Positions 44,165 to 56,071 of a stretch of 64,000 bases of DNA are shown here, piece after piece. Positions within the stretch are counted from its first letter, which is position 1. Each line of letters begins with the position of its first letter. The notes beneath the pieces are model-generated. The model saw nothing but the letters and a program-made list of their open reading frames with translations. It was not told the origin of the DNA and searched no databases. The stretch comes from Silene latifolia (taxonomy: Eukaryota > Streptophyta > Magnoliopsida > Caryophyllales > Caryophyllaceae), in NCBI RefSeq assembly GCF_048544455.1, contig NC_133529.1:60644271-60708270 (forward strand), written 5' to 3'. The position numbers and the translations under genes are program-made.

Positions 44165-46042
44165 CTATCTCAACAACCTTGGTTTTGCCTCCTTCTTTAT
44201 CAAGAGATGTCGGAGAGCACGGTGATAAGAAAAGACAATCACCTTGGATCCAAGTAAGTAGGAACGGAATTTGTCCAAAGCATAGACAATGGCAAGAAGC
44301 TCTTTCTCGGTGGTATCATAATTCACTTGGGAGGGATCAAGAGTCTTGCTTATATAGTAGATGGCATGAAGAGCTCTTCCTACCCGTTGGCCAAGAACCG
44401 CTCCAACGGCGTAGTTACTAGCATCACACATAATCTCGAATGGTAGTTCCCAATTTGGAGGTTGAATGATCGGTGCCGAGATTAGTGCTTCCTTGATTCT
44501 ATTAAAGGCTTCAACACACTCATCAGTGAAATGGAATTGGGCATCTTTAAGCAAGAGTTGAGTGAGGGGTTTCGCTATTTTTGAAAAATCCTTTATGAAA
44601 CGGCGATAAAAACCCGCGTGACCGAGAAAACTTCTCACCCCTTTAACATTCACGGGAGGTGGGAGTTTCTCTATCACCTCAACTTTAGCTTTATCGACCT
44701 CGATGCCCTTTTCCGAAATGAAATGACCCAAGACAATTCCTTCATTGACCATGAAGTGACACTTTTCCCAATTTAAAACAAGACTAACATCTTCACATTT
44801 TTGCAATACAAGAGAAAGATTATGCAAACATGAGTCAAAGTCCTTTCCATAAACGCTAAAATCATCCATAAAAACTTCCATTATGGTCTCTAGGTAGTCG
44901 GAGAAGACACTCATCAAGCATCTTTGGAAAGTGGCGGGGGCATTACATAAACCAAAAGGCATCCTCCTATATGCAAAAGTACCATAAGGGCATGTGAAGG
45001 TGGTCTTATGTTGGTCATCCGGGTGTATAGGGATTTGGAAGAATCCCGAATACCCGTCAAGGTAACAAAAGAATTTGTTGGAGTCTAACCTCTCAAGCAT
45101 TTGGTCAATGAATGGTAGGGGGAAATGATCCGTTCTTGTTGCGGAATTCAATTTTCGATAGTCAATACACATACGCCAACCGGTGATCATCCTTGTGGGT
45201 ATTAGCTCATTCTTTTCATTTTTCACTACCGCGGTACCTCCTTTCTTAGGTACCACTTGAACGGGGCTAACCCACAAAGAGTCCGATAAGGGATATATGA
45301 TTCCCGCATCAAGTAATTTCATAACCTCTCCTTTGAAAACTTCTTGCATGTGGGGGTTCAATCTTCTTTGAGGTTGAATGGTAGGTCTATGGTCCTCCTC
45401 TAGATGAATTCTATGCATGCAAAAGTTGGGACTTATCCCCTTAAGGTCATCTAGACTATAACCTATAGCCTTCTCATGTTTTTTCAACACATCAAGTAAT
45501 TTTCCCAATTGGTTCTCATCAAGTCTATCATTAACAATCACGGGTTTGGTCGTTGATTCATCAAGGTAAGCATATTTCAAATTTGGGGGAAGGTGTTTTA
45601 AAGTAGGAGTTTGTACCTCACGTTCCTCCTTTGGAGTTTCATTGAGAATTTGCTCCATCTCCATTAGACATTCCATTCTCATAGCATATTCAACTTGTTC
45701 TTCATTCTCATCAATCTCATCACCTTCGAATTCCATGATGGATTCCTCTTGCTCTTGAGCTTGTAAAATATCTTCTAGGATGGATTGCTCATCCTCTATA
45801 GGTTGACATGCTTCCACAAGGATGTTATGCACTCGTTCGGATTGTGCATGAGTAAGTTCTTTGTTAGCTAGAGCGGCCTCAAAAAGATCTACCTCCAATT
45901 CCCAATACATATTTTTAGCCTCACTTGCTTCCAAGGCTTCCAATGCTTGCATGGGATCTTTGAAGAAAGGTATACTTAAGTGGTCCTCTACAAAACAATC
46001 TATAAGGTCCATCTTGCAAAATATCAAACAACTTGAAAACAA
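44165..46042 (-). pseudogene. pol: Y pol: reverse transcriptase and RNase H
   Basis: A 625-codon frame. The first 160 residues are acidic linker. RT motifs follow: PVQVVPKKGG, MCIDYRKLNSATRTDHFPLP, YLDGYSGFFQIPIHP, RRMPFGLCNAPATFQRCL and the catalytic VFMDDFSVYG, which is intact. RNase H has FEIMCDASNYAVGAVLGQ and EKELLAIVYALDKFRSYL, but the usual SDH/TDH near the end is SYH, losing a catalytic Asp. A TAG replaces the expected Trp after PRLLR and separates it from the integrase frame. The start MDLIDCFVEDH is where gag-protease has been deleted. Confidence 0.9.
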
Positions 46043-46155
46043 TTAGAACAAACCTTGAGGAGTTTTACTTCCCCAAGGCAAAGAAAGACACAACTAATAA
46101 CAATATAAGAAAATCTAAATGAAGTTAACACCGTCCCCGGCAACGGCGCCATTTT
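46043..46155 (-). other. Y leader and primer-binding site
   Basis: The PBS on the minus strand (46132-46151) starts TGGCGCCGTTGCCGGGG, the type common in Athila/Tat elements, four bases from the 5' LTR. The leader is collinear with that of X up to about 46018. Confidence 0.88.
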
Positions 46156-47890
46156 TGGTCGGACACTAATCTTTCGGTTACTTGTCGTTAGGAGCACCTG
46201 GACCAAAACACAATTTATAACTTCACCAACAACTCTACAATTAGTAAAGAGGCAAGTAAAGGTCGGATCCCAAGGGACGGGAATTGAAATGAGATTTCTA
46301 TTGCAACTAGTGGTGTCTTAGGGGTGTCACAATTGGGGTTTGAATAGAAGAGCACTAAACTAAATAGAAATGAAAGTAAACAAGCAAGATGAATAAAAAA
46401 GGTGTAAACAATTGATAAAAGGCACTAGGGTATCATGGGGTCATAGGGGATTCATGGGAATTGATCATACAAACATGTTCTCAAATTATAAGCAAGCAAT
46501 TATTGTTGTGATGGATTGAGTTGGTTTATGTCTTACAATCCTATGAAAGTATGGGTCCCGGAGCCGTATCAATTAGATTGTACAACACCTACAAGTCGAC
46601 TTAGTCTTCCCTACTCAACAACATGCATGGTCTAATGAGACTCGAGTTGGTTTATGTCTTACAAGTCTCATTGAAAAGATAGGTGATGGGTAAAAAATGC
46701 AAGGATTCATAGGCTCGCATTTCATCAAACATAACATGTGCATGAGTTGAGATCATAACAAGCAAGCAAATAAACCATGAAAGAATATTAATTTAAGCAT
46801 GAATCATTCCTCATGTTGGTTTCCCCTAATTACCCATTAACCCTAGCTAAGTGACTACTCACTCATTATCATGTTGAATATGCTAGCAAGGTTGTCAATC
46901 ATACCAACAAAGTGAAACATGATGAACAAATGAAAGTAATTAGCAATAATTAAAAAGGGATTAAGAGAATTATACCTTCTAATGATTCCAATAATAAATC
47001 AAAGAATAAAAGAAGTACTTGATGCTTGATTGAGAGGTTGTCAATCTCCCAATAATAACCCAAATAATCTTCAATTACCCAAAATAGAGGATGAACAAGA
47101 GAGAGATTAAGGAAATAAAACTTGTATTAAAACTTGATTAATTTTTGATTACAAAATTAAAGAGAGATTTGATTGATATTAACTACACTAAAGATTGCTA
47201 AGAAGAACATCCTCTTCTAATTAGACTAATGGGGTATTTATAGTGGGAATTAGGTGGATGCATTAGGGTTAACTAAGGGCTTAAATGACGATTAAGTCCC
47301 TACTTAAGGAAACGCCGGTCTTTTTGGAAGGATGGGCATCTTTCTTGAAGCTTGAAGAAACGAAATTGGTCTGCCTTGGAATCCGGGCGTCTTCAGCACG
47401 GGACGGGCGGATTCTGTGGTCTCTGCCCGGGCGTCTTGGGGTGAAGACGGGCGTCTTCTGGAGCTGCTGCCCGGGCGTCTTGGTGCGAAGACGCACGGAT
47501 TGTGGTGAGGGAGACGGGCGTCTTCTGGGGAAGACGCACGGATTGCTGTGCAGTCTTGTTTCTTCTTCTTTTCTTCCTTTTTCTTCATTGAAGCCTTGGG
47601 GATTTCCTCGGGGATGCAAGGATCTTTTCTCATCATTACCCATTTACTATAGTATGTACAAAGGCCTTCTAATCTTGTCTCTCCTTGATGCTTGGTCATT
47701 GAATTCAATCAATTTAGTCTCATTTTGCCATGAAAATGCAAGGTTTGCACTCCTTTCCTACCAAGGACACAAAACCTCAAAGAATATGCAAAACAAGGAA
47801 CTAAAGACAATAAATGACCAAATATGCACTAAAAAGCATGGGAACAAGGCTAATTCGGGGACTAAATATGCTCTAATTATGGTCACATCA
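46156..47890 (-). repeat. 5' LTR of Y
   Basis: It pairs with 36781-38517 with few differences, so Y is a recent insertion. TATA-like box at 47231-47245; CpG array at 47385-47550. Confidence 0.93.
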
Positions 47891-47895
47891 ACTAT

Positions 47896-49285
47896 CCTTT
47901 TGCATTTGAGTGAAAAACTCTTGTTGATTCTTTTGCATTTGGAGGACCGCTTTTTGCACATCAAAACCTTGGTCATTTTGTTGATTGTATGGAGTTTGAT
48001 TTTGGTAACCTTGGTTTTGGTTGTAAAAAGGTCTTTGATTTTGGTTTCTCATCGGAGGTGGGGTGTATGTTGGTTGAGGGTTTTGAACATTTTGGCTTTT
48101 GTATGAGAGATTAGGGTGGAATTTGGTGTTTTCATTGTAATAATTGGAATAAGGGGTACCACTCTTGTATGCTTGGAAAGCATTCACTTGTTCATTTGTT
48201 CCCCTACATTCACTTTGGTCATGTCCCAAAGTTCCACAATTCTCACATATCCCACTTGGGATTGATGAAGATGCCGTCATGGCATTAACATGATGCTTTG
48301 GTGATTTTGAGGCTTATTCAAGTTTAGCCATTGCCTTTTCAAACTTCAAGTTTATGGTATCAATATGAGAACTAAGTTGAGCACCCAATTGAGTAATAGA
48401 GTCCACTTCATGCTTTCCTCCTCTAGTAGCCTTGCGAGGTCTACTATATTGTGAATTATGGACCGCCATTTCCTCAATCTTGTTCCAAGTTTGATTATCG
48501 TCAACTTCGGTGAACATACCATTTGATCCCATGTTGAGAATTTTTCTTGAGTCTTCATAAAGACCATTCCAAAATTGTTGTACCAAGAACCATTCGCTAA
48601 GTCCATGATGAGGACATGAGCGACAAATTCCTTTGAACCGCTCCCAAGCTTCATACAAAGATTCTTCATCTCTTTGCTTAAAACCCGTAATTTGAGCTCT
48701 TAGCATGTTAGTCTTTTCCGGTGGGTAGAACTTTTTGTAGAAAGCTAGAGCGAATTTCTTCCAAGAGTCAATTCCAAGAGTGGCCTTATCAAGGCCTTTC
48801 AACCATTGTTTGGCGGTGCCAATTAGAGAAAAAGGGAATAAGACCCATCGAATTTGGTCTTGAGTTACACCGGTTTGTGAAATCGCATCACAATAGTCAC
48901 AAAAAGTCTCTATGTGGGAGTGAGGGTCTTCGCTAGGCATCCCCCCAAATTGGCTTCTTTCGACTAATTGGATAAATGCGGATTTGGCAATGAAGTTTTC
49001 GGTTAAGTGTTGTGGTGTGGGAGTACCATTGGGTAGGTTCTCCTCGGTTGGTACGGAATGTGATGAAAATTTAGGCATTGTGGGTTGATTTTGTGTTGGA
49101 TTTTATGTTGGGTTCTCCTCACCTTCTCTTGCAAAAGGATTGATGAACTCAATAGTATTTGGTTGAAAAGCTACAACCTCACCAATACCTCTCAAAGTTC
49201 CTCTAGCAAGTCTTCTATTGGTTGTCAAAGTCCTTTCAATTTCGTGATCAAAGGGTAACAAGTTACCTTGTGATCTTCTAGACAT
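47896..49285 (-). pseudogene. gag: X gag: capsid and zinc knuckle
   Basis: One frame with only two stops (after EENPT and after AMAKLE). It starts MSRRSQGNLLPFDHEIER. Retrotrans_gag text follows: FGGMPSEDPHSHIETFCDYC, RWVLFPFSLIGTAKQWLKGL, WKKFALAFYKKFYPPEK, WERFKGICRSCPHHGLSEW and VQQFWNGLYEDSR. A CCHC knuckle CENCGTLGHDQSEC and a Gln/Asn/Pro-rich stretch come next. Y interrupts it after QEFFTQMQK; the frame resumes in phase at 36775. Gag builds the particle that packages element RNA, and such a Gag is what the gag-less Y would have needed. Confidence 0.9.
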
Positions 49286-49426
49286 TCAAAATATCAAACA
49301 ACTTGAAAACAATTAGAACACACCTTGAGGAGTTTTACTTTCCCAAGGCAAAGAAAGACACAACTAATAACAATTTAAGAAAATCTAAATCAAGTTAACA
49401 CCGTTCCCCGGCAACGACGCCATTTT
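49286..49426 (-). other. X leader and primer-binding site
   Basis: The PBS on the minus strand (49401-49422) starts TGGCGTCGTTGCCGGGG, one base different from Y, four bases from the 5' LTR. The short leader runs to the gag ATG at 49285. Confidence 0.88.
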
Positions 49427-51205
49427 TGGTCGGACTCACTTGGAGGTTTAGTTTTTGGTACTTCTCGTTAGGAGCACCTAGACCAAAACAATATTTATAA
49501 CTTCACAAACAACTCTATAATTAGTAAAGAGGCAAGTAAAGATCGGATCCCAAGGGACGGGTATTGAAGTAAGATTTTCAATTGCAAGTAGCGGTGTCTA
49601 GGGGTGTCACAATTTGGGGTTTGAAGTAGAAGATCACTAAACTAATTAGGAATGAAAGTAAACAAGCAAGATGATTAAAAGGGATGTAAACAATTTATAA
49701 AAGGCATTAGGGTGTCATGGGGTCATAAGGGATTCATGGGAATTGATCATACAAACATATTCTCAAATTATAAGCAAGCAATTATTGTTGTGATGGATCG
49801 AGTTGGTTTATATCTTACAATCCTAGGAAAGTTTGGGTCCCGGAGCCGAATCGATTAGATTGTACACCACTTACAAGTCGACTTAATCTTTCCTACTCAA
49901 CTACATGCATGGTCTAATGAGACTCGAGTTGGTTTATATCTTACAAGTCTCATTGAAAAGGTAAGTGATGGGTAAAAAATGCAAGGATTCATAGGCTCGC
50001 ATTTCATCAAACATAACATGTGCATGAGTTGAGATCACAACAAGCAAGCAAATAAACTATGTGAACATATTAATTTAAGCATGAATCATTCCCCATGTTG
50101 GTTTCCCCTAATTACCCATTAACCCTAGTGAAGGAAACTACTCACTCATTATCATGTTGAACATGCTAGCAAGATTGTCAATCATACCAACAAAGTAAAA
50201 CATGATAAATAAATGAAGATGATTAACAATAATTAAAAAGGGATTAAGAGAATTATACCTACTAATGATTCCAATAATAAAGCAAAGAATAATAGTAGTA
50301 CTTGATGATTGATTGGAAGGTTGTCAATCTCCCAATAATAACCCAAATAATCTTCAATTACCCAAAATAAAGGATGAACAAAAGAGAGATTAAGGAAATG
50401 AGATTTGTATTAAGACTTGATTAAAAGTTGATTACAAGATTTAAAGAGAGATTAGATTGATATAAACTACACTAGGAATTGATAAGAAGAACATGAACAT
50501 CTAATTAGACTAATGGGGTATTTATAGTGGGGATTAGGTACATAAATTAGGGTTTACTAAGGGCTTAAATGACGATTAAGTCCTTGAGGAATCGCTCCTC
50601 TCTTAGAGAGATGCCGGTCTCCGTTTTGCCGGTCTTTCCGAAATATGCGCATCCTTCATAGAACAAGAAGAAAACGGAATAGCTGTAACACAATCCGAGC
50701 GTCCAGGGCACAGGACGAGCGGATTCTCTGGCTGTTGGACGAGCGGATTCATAGGCTGGACGGGCGGATTTCAGTGTTTTTGGACGAGCGTCCCTCTGGG
50801 GAAGACGCTCGTATTCCTGGTCTTGGACGGGTGTCCAGAGGGCAATCCGCTCGGATTCTGAGTCAGCTTCTTCCTTTCTTCTTTTCTTCCTTCTTCTTTC
50901 AACAATCCTCGGGGATCTTGTCGGAGATGCAAGGATCTTTTCTCATCATTGCCCAACTACTATAATATGTACAAAGGCCTTCTAGTCTTGTCTTCTCTTT
51001 GATGCTTGGTCATTGAATTCAATCAATTTAGCTCTATTTTGCCATGAAAATGCAAGGTTTGCACTCCTTTCCTACCAAAGGGACAAAACCTCAAAGAATA
51101 TGCAAAACAAAGGACTATAGACAATAAATGACCTAAATATGCACTAAAAAGCATGTGAATAAGGCTAATTCGGGGACTAAATACGCTCAAATAATGGTCA
51201 TATCA
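49427..51205 (-). repeat. 5' LTR of X
   Basis: It reads TGGTCGGACTCACTTGG...GTCATATCA. Same family as the Y LTRs but clearly diverged. TATA-like box at 50515-50529 and a diverged CpG array (GGACGAGCGGATTC-type units) at 50690-50860. Confidence 0.9.
50690..50860. repeat. GGACGAGCG-type CpG array in the X 5' LTR
   Basis: About eight units such as GGACGAGCGGATTC, GGACGGGCGGATT and GACGCTCGTATTC. It lies at the same place in the LTR as the Y array, about 160 bases upstream of the TATA box. Confidence 0.85.
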
Positions 51206-51251
51206 ATAGTATGTATGTTTATATCTACCCTTTTCTTATATATAGTTCAAG
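51206..51251 (+). other. D leader remnant before gag
   Basis: This is all that remains of D between the X insertion and the gag ATG. It has no PBS. Confidence 0.7.
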
Positions 51252-53009
51252 ATGCCACCAAAGAAAACCGCCATGTATGTGAGAGCTGAGAACAAGACCA
51301 CAGAGGATATCGTTAAGATGTTGGAGCATCAAGATGCTCTTACCGAGGCCCTAAAGAGAGTGGGGAAAGATAAAGAGGTTGATCACTCAAAGATCAGTCT
51401 ATACATAGCGAGGTTTAACCCGAAAGAGTATAAGGGGACAGGAGAGCCGATGCTTTTAGACAATTGGCACCGTGAGATGGAGAATATTCTCGATCTGGTA
51501 CATTGTCCTGATGAGATGAAGGTAGAACAAGCTGCGTTCTACTTGAGGGAAGCGGCTGGTGAGTGGTGGGATAAGGTGAAGGTGGGTGCCAGGGAGATGT
51601 ATGTGAAGCAGGGTCTACCTGCTATACCTTAGGAAGAGTTCCGGAGGGATATGAGGAGAGAGTTTGTACTTGAGCATGTGAGGAGTAAATTGAGGGAGGA
51701 GTTTGATGGGTTCAAGATGACATCTGATATGTCGGTAGCTGAGTATTATCGACAATTCAATGAGAAGTCTAGGTATGCTGAGGACATGGGTTTGAGTGAT
51801 GAGAACCTAGCTTTGAGGTTTGAGAAGGAGTTGACCCCCAGGATTATGGAAAAGTTACCTGTGGGAATCCTTACCGATGTTAAGGAAGCTTATGAGAGGG
51901 CTGGGAGAGCTGAGAGGTTGGTAGAGATGGCCCAGGAGAGAGGAGGTGAGAAATGGAAGGCTGAGAGTGAGGGTGGTGGCCAATCTAATTACAAGAAAGG
52001 CAACCACAATCAGGCTAGAGCGTTTTCATCTGGCTCGGGGTTCAGTGCTAGGGCTTCCTTTGGTCGTGGTCGTGGAAGCGGTAGTGGTAGTTGGGGGATG
52101 ACCTGCTTTGGCCGTGGCGGTGTAGGCCACAAGAGACATGAGTGCACGAGTGTACCGGGGGCTTTTCAGAGATCGGCTCAGGGGAGCTATTCTCAGGGTC
52201 CGGCACAGAGTTATGCGAGCAACAGACCAGCTGGGTCATGGAACAACCGGGGAGGTCAGAGCAACCAGGGTGGAGGTAACCGCAATGACGGTAATTCTTA
52301 TCAGAAACCAGTTACGAACAACAACAACAACAATCAGGGGTCGGGTGCTAAGCCGACTAACTCAGCCAATATTGTCCAGGGAGGTGGACAGAAGACCAGT
52401 GGAAAGCTGTTTATGATGGAGAAGAAGGCAGCCGAGGACGACGCACATGTTATCACTGGTACCTTTCTTGTTAACGGTATTCATACCTTTGTTTTGTTTG
52501 ATTGGGGGGCATCTCAGTCGTTTGTATCTTCGAGTCATGTTAAACGGTTGGGTCTGAGGGTATATGAGTCTGTAAGTGAGAAAGTTTTTATATCTTCGGG
52601 CGAGTCTGTATCATGTGGGAGGTTCTATAGGGATGTATCTATGATAGTTGGGCAAGCTGATCTACCTGTAGACTTGCTAGAGTTTCCTTTAGACGGTTTT
52701 GAGATGATAGTCGGGATGGATTGGTTGGTAAAGTACAAAGCTAAAATAGATTGTCATCAAAAGAAAGTGTCTTTGAGAGGTCCTAAGGGCGTTAGTGTGT
52801 CTTATCGTGGGTTTGTGGTCAAACCCAAAGTTAAGTTGATTGCAGCTGTGACCTTGAAGTCTTATCTGAGGAAGGGGTGCCCGTTGATCTTGTGCCATGT
52901 GAGAGATGACCGGATAGAGAGTCCGACGATTGATCGGATACGGTGGTGGGTGAGTTTTGAGATGTCTTTCCAGAGGAGATTCCGGGGTTGCCACCGAAGA
53001 GGGAGATAG
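51252..53009 (+). pseudogene. gag: D gag and protease
   Basis: Starts MPPKKTAMYVRAEN. Gag text: FNPKEYKGTGEPMLLDNWH, AAFYLREAAGEWWDKVK and EFVLEHVRSKLREEF, then a Gly/Ser/Asn-rich tail. One TAG (51630-51632) interrupts the frame. The zinc knuckle reads TCFGRGGVGHKRHEC, so one Cys is lost. The protease active site is FDWGASQSFVS where FDSGASHSFVS is usual, so it should be inactive; the end IVGMDWLVKYKAKIDC is well kept. A frameshift near 52940 moves into the pol frame. In intact elements gag and pol form one ORF. Confidence 0.9.
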
Positions 53010-55849
53010 ATTTCACGGTTGAGTTGAAACCGGGGACGGGGCCAATCTCTAAGGCATCGTACCGGATGGGTCCTAAGGAGTTGGAGGAGCTCAGGAAGCA
53101 GTTGGATGATCTGATAGAAAAGGGATACATTAGACCTAGTGTATCACCGTGGGGAGCACCAGTTCTTTTTGTGAAAAATAAAGATGGGAGTTTGAGGTTG
53201 TGTATAGATTACAGGGAGCTGAACCGAGTGACGGTGAAGAGCAAGTATCCTCTGCCGAGGATAGATGACCTGTTTGATCAGTTGAGTGGTGCATCAGTCT
53301 TTTCCAAGATTGATTTGAGGTCGGGGTACCATCAGGTGAAGATTAGAGAGGTGGACATACCAAAGACAGCTTTCACGTCAAGGTATGGCCATTATGAGTA
53401 TGTGGTGATGCCTTTTGGGTTATCTAATGCACCGGCTGTGTTTATGGATTTGATGAACAGAATCTTCAGTCAGTTTTTGGACAAGTTTGTGGTGGTGTTC
53501 ATTGATGATATCTTAGTCTATTCCAAGACTAAGGAGGAACATGAGGAGCATCTAAGGATTGTGTTGCAGACCTTCAGGGAGCACGAGTTATATGCTAAGT
53601 TGTTCAAGTGTGAGTTCTGGTTAGAGAGAGTTGCTTTTCTGGGGCATGTGATCTCTAAGGATGGGGTAGTTGTGGATCCGGCAAAGATTGAGGCAGTGAC
53701 CAAGTGGGAAGCACCAAAGAATGTTGCTGAGATCAGGAGTTTCTTGGGTTTAGCTAGATATTACAGACGGTTCGTGAAGGATTTCTCCAAGATTGCTAGA
53801 CCTATGACAGCGTTGATGAGGATAGAGAACAGGTTCCGTTGGGATGAGGGTTGTGAGACGGCGTTCCAAACATTAAAGGAGCGTTTGACCACAGCTCCTA
53901 TCTTAGCATTGCATGAAGGGAGTGAGAACTTTGAGGTTTATACAGATGCCTCAAAGAACGGGTTGGGGTGTGTGTTGATGCAGAACGGTAAAGTGATTGC
54001 CTATGCTTCTAGGCAATTGAAGCCTTATGAGGAAAATTATCCTACACACGATCTAGAGTTGGGTGCAGTGGTGTTTGCTCTCAAGATTTGGAGACATTAC
54101 CTTTATGGGGCGACCTTTAAGGTATTTTCTGATCACAAGAGTCTTAAGTACATCTTCACTCAAAAGGAGTTGAACATGAGACAGAGGAGGTGGATGGAGG
54201 TGATTGGCGATTATGACATGGATATTATCTACCATGAAGGGAAAGCTAATGTTGTTGCTGATGCCTTGAGCAGGAAGAGTGGACATTCTTTGTGTACAGC
54301 TGTATCTTTGATGAGGTTGAGCGACGAGGTGGGGAAGTTTGTGATACATATGATGCAGAGAGGGGATGCCATGGGAGATTTGACAGTGCAGCTTGATCTT
54401 TATGATGATATTCGAGGTAAACAGGCTTTAGATCCGAAGATGGTAGAGTGGAGAGCTGGAGTAGAGAAAGGGACATTGTCTAGATTCTCTATTCATTCTG
54501 ATGGTAGTTTGAGGTTTGATGGGAGGTGGTGTGTCCCAAATGATGAGGAGCTGAAAAAGACAATCATGACAGAGGCATATTGTACTCCATATTCAGTGCA
54601 TCCAGGTGGTGACAAGTTATACAAGGATTTAAAGAACACGTTCTGGTGGCCTAGGATGAAGAAAGAGACAACTGAGTTTGTGGCCCGTTGTTTGACATGC
54701 CAGAGAGTTAAAGGGGAACAACGACGACCACAAGGTAAGATTCAGTCTTTAGAAGTACCTGAGTGGAAGTGGGAATCCATTTCTATGGATTTTATCGTGG
54801 GTTTGCCAAAGAGTCATCAGGGTAATAACATGATATGGGTAATAGTGGATCGACTGACCAAGTCAGCTCATTTTGTGCCAATGAAAGATACATGGACTAA
54901 GGCACAATTAGCTATGGCTTATCGGAAGCATGTATTGAGATTACATGGAGTGCCTAAGGACATAGTTTCTGACAGAGATGCGAGATTTATCTCAAGGTTT
55001 TGGAAAGAGTTGCAGGAATCTTTGGGAACGACATTGAAGATGAGTACAACATTTCATCCTGTGACAGACGGTCAGACTGAGAGAAAAATCCAGACTCTTG
55101 AGGATATGTTACGAGCTTGTGTGATGGATTTTGGTGGTAGATGGGAGCAGAGATTAGATTTGATTGAGTTTTCGTACAACAACAGCTATCACACCAGTAT
55201 TGGCATGGCACCGTTTGAGGCTTTATATGGGAAGAGATGCAGGAGTCCGATTTGTTGGGACGACAGTGTTGAGGCAGTGGTTCTAGGACCAGAGATGGTA
55301 CATGAGATGGTTAAGCAGATTAAGATGATCAGGGAACGGATGAGAGCGGCTCAGGATAGGCAAAAGAGTTATGCAGATCTACACCGCCGGGATATAGAGT
55401 TTCAGGTTGGGGACAAGGTTCTTCTGAAAGTGTCTCCTATGCGTGGGGTTATGAGATTTGGGAAGAAAGGCAAGTTGAGTCAGAAGTTCATAGGACCTTA
55501 TGAGATCTTCGACCGAGTTGGAGAGGTTGCTTATCGTTTGGCTTTACCAGCTGCGTTGGAGAAAGTGCATAATGTGTTTCATGTATCTCAGCTGCGGAAG
55601 TATGTGAGTGACCCGTCACATGTGTTAGAGGCAGAGAGCATAGAGCTAGATGAGTCCTTGTCTTATCTTGAGGTGCCCAAGCAGATTCTTGACCAGAAGG
55701 TTAGGAAGACTAGGAGTGGTGAGACAGTTTTGCTTAAGATCCTTTGGTCTAATCATGAGGTAGAGGAAGCTACATGGGAGGCAGAGGAGGCCATGAGAGA
55801 GCGTTACCCTTTCCTTTTTGATCAGGTATGTATGGTTACGGGGACGTAA
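52988..55849 (+). CDS. pol: D pol: RT, RNase H, integrase, chromodomain (953 codons unbroken)
   Basis: The frame is open from about 52943 (VVGEF text); the first ATG is at 52988 (MPPKREIDF). [56 protein letters not shown] and the catalytic FIDDILVYS. RNase [17 protein letters not shown] and [11 protein letters not shown]. Integrase: zinc finger ([19 protein letters not shown]), then [22 protein letters not shown] and [17 protein letters not shown] (D, D, E present). The C-terminus ([40 protein letters not shown]) is a Del/Tekay chromodomain that targets integration to heterochromatin. It stands alone because gag-protease upstream is broken. Confidence 0.92.
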   Translation: MPPKREIDFTVELKPGTGPISKASYRMGPKELEELRKQLDDLIEKGYIRPSVSPWGAPVLFVKNKDGSLRLCIDYRELNRVTVKSKYPLPRIDDLFDQLSGASVFSKIDLRSGYHQVKIREVDIPKTAFTSRYGHYEYVVMPFGLSNAPAVFMDLMNRIFSQFLDKFVVVFIDDILVYSKTKEEHEEHLRIVLQTFREHELYAKLFKCEFWLERVAFLGHVISKDGVVVDPAKIEAVTKWEAPKNVAEIRSFLGLARYYRRFVKDFSKIARPMTALMRIENRFRWDEGCETAFQTLKERLTTAPILALHEGSENFEVYTDASKNGLGCVLMQNGKVIAYASRQLKPYEENYPTHDLELGAVVFALKIWRHYLYGATFKVFSDHKSLKYIFTQKELNMRQRRWMEVIGDYDMDIIYHEGKANVVADALSRKSGHSLCTAVSLMRLSDEVGKFVIHMMQRGDAMGDLTVQLDLYDDIRGKQALDPKMVEWRAGVEKGTLSRFSIHSDGSLRFDGRWCVPNDEELKKTIMTEAYCTPYSVHPGGDKLYKDLKNTFWWPRMKKETTEFVARCLTCQRVKGEQRRPQGKIQSLEVPEWKWESISMDFIVGLPKSHQGNNMIWVIVDRLTKSAHFVPMKDTWTKAQLAMAYRKHVLRLHGVPKDIVSDRDARFISRFWKELQESLGTTLKMSTTFHPVTDGQTERKIQTLEDMLRACVMDFGGRWEQRLDLIEFSYNNSYHTSIGMAPFEALYGKRCRSPICWDDSVEAVVLGPEMVHEMVKQIKMIRERMRAAQDRQKSYADLHRRDIEFQVGDKVLLKVSPMRGVMRFGKKGKLSQKFIGPYEIFDRVGEVAYRLALPAALEKVHNVFHVSQLRKYVSDPSHVLEAESIELDESLSYLEVPKQILDQKVRKTRSGETVLLKILWSNHEVEEATWEAEEAMRERYPFLFDQVCMVTGT

Positions 55850-56071
55850 CCTTGTTTCTTTTAGGGGGTAGGAGATGATCGCAAAGAGTTTTTACACCCT
55901 TTTTGTGTTGTGTCGGTATGTTTTGTAGTGGTTTGAGTCGGGTTGAGTTGGTTGGTAACATGTTTTTATGTTGAGTTTTGTGTTGGTTGTTGTGTCGGGA
56001 GTGTGGTAGTATGTCTTTTCTTTGTTGTGGTTTGAACTTCGGGGACGAAGTTCTTTTTAAGGAGGGAAGAC
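55850..56071 (+). other. D 3' untranslated region and polypurine tract
   Basis: The PPT AAGGAGGGAAGAC (56059-56071) touches the 3' LTR, preceded by GAACTTCGGGGACGAAGTTC, an inverted repeat with GAACTTCG/CGAAGTTC arms. The same block precedes the 3' LTRs of the LARDs L1 and A. Confidence 0.88.

Larger units (their letters stand above)
36781..47890 (-). mobile_element. Element Y: Athila-type gypsy element lacking gag-protease, inside X
   Basis: Two closely similar LTRs (36781-38517, 46156-47890) and perfect ACTAT flanks (36776-36780, 47891-47895). Internal order on the minus strand: PBS, leader, RT-RNase H, integrase, Athila extra ORF, long 3' UTR, PPT. The leader matches that of X up to the point where the X gag start codon lies, then jumps into pol. 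So gag and protease are absent by a clean internal deletion. Removing Y and one ACTAT restores the gag frame of X exactly. Confidence 0.92.
35999..51205 (-). mobile_element. Element X: Athila-type gypsy element inside D, 3' half deleted, split by Y
   Basis: It has a 5' LTR (49427-51205), PBS, gag and the start of protease, then ends abruptly at 35999 against the D LTR. RT, integrase, extra ORF and 3' LTR are missing, together with the adjoining part of the D 5' LTR and leader. One deletion spanning both elements explains this. The flank after its LTR (ATAGT, 51206-51210) is half of a target duplication whose partner is gone. Confidence 0.85.
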
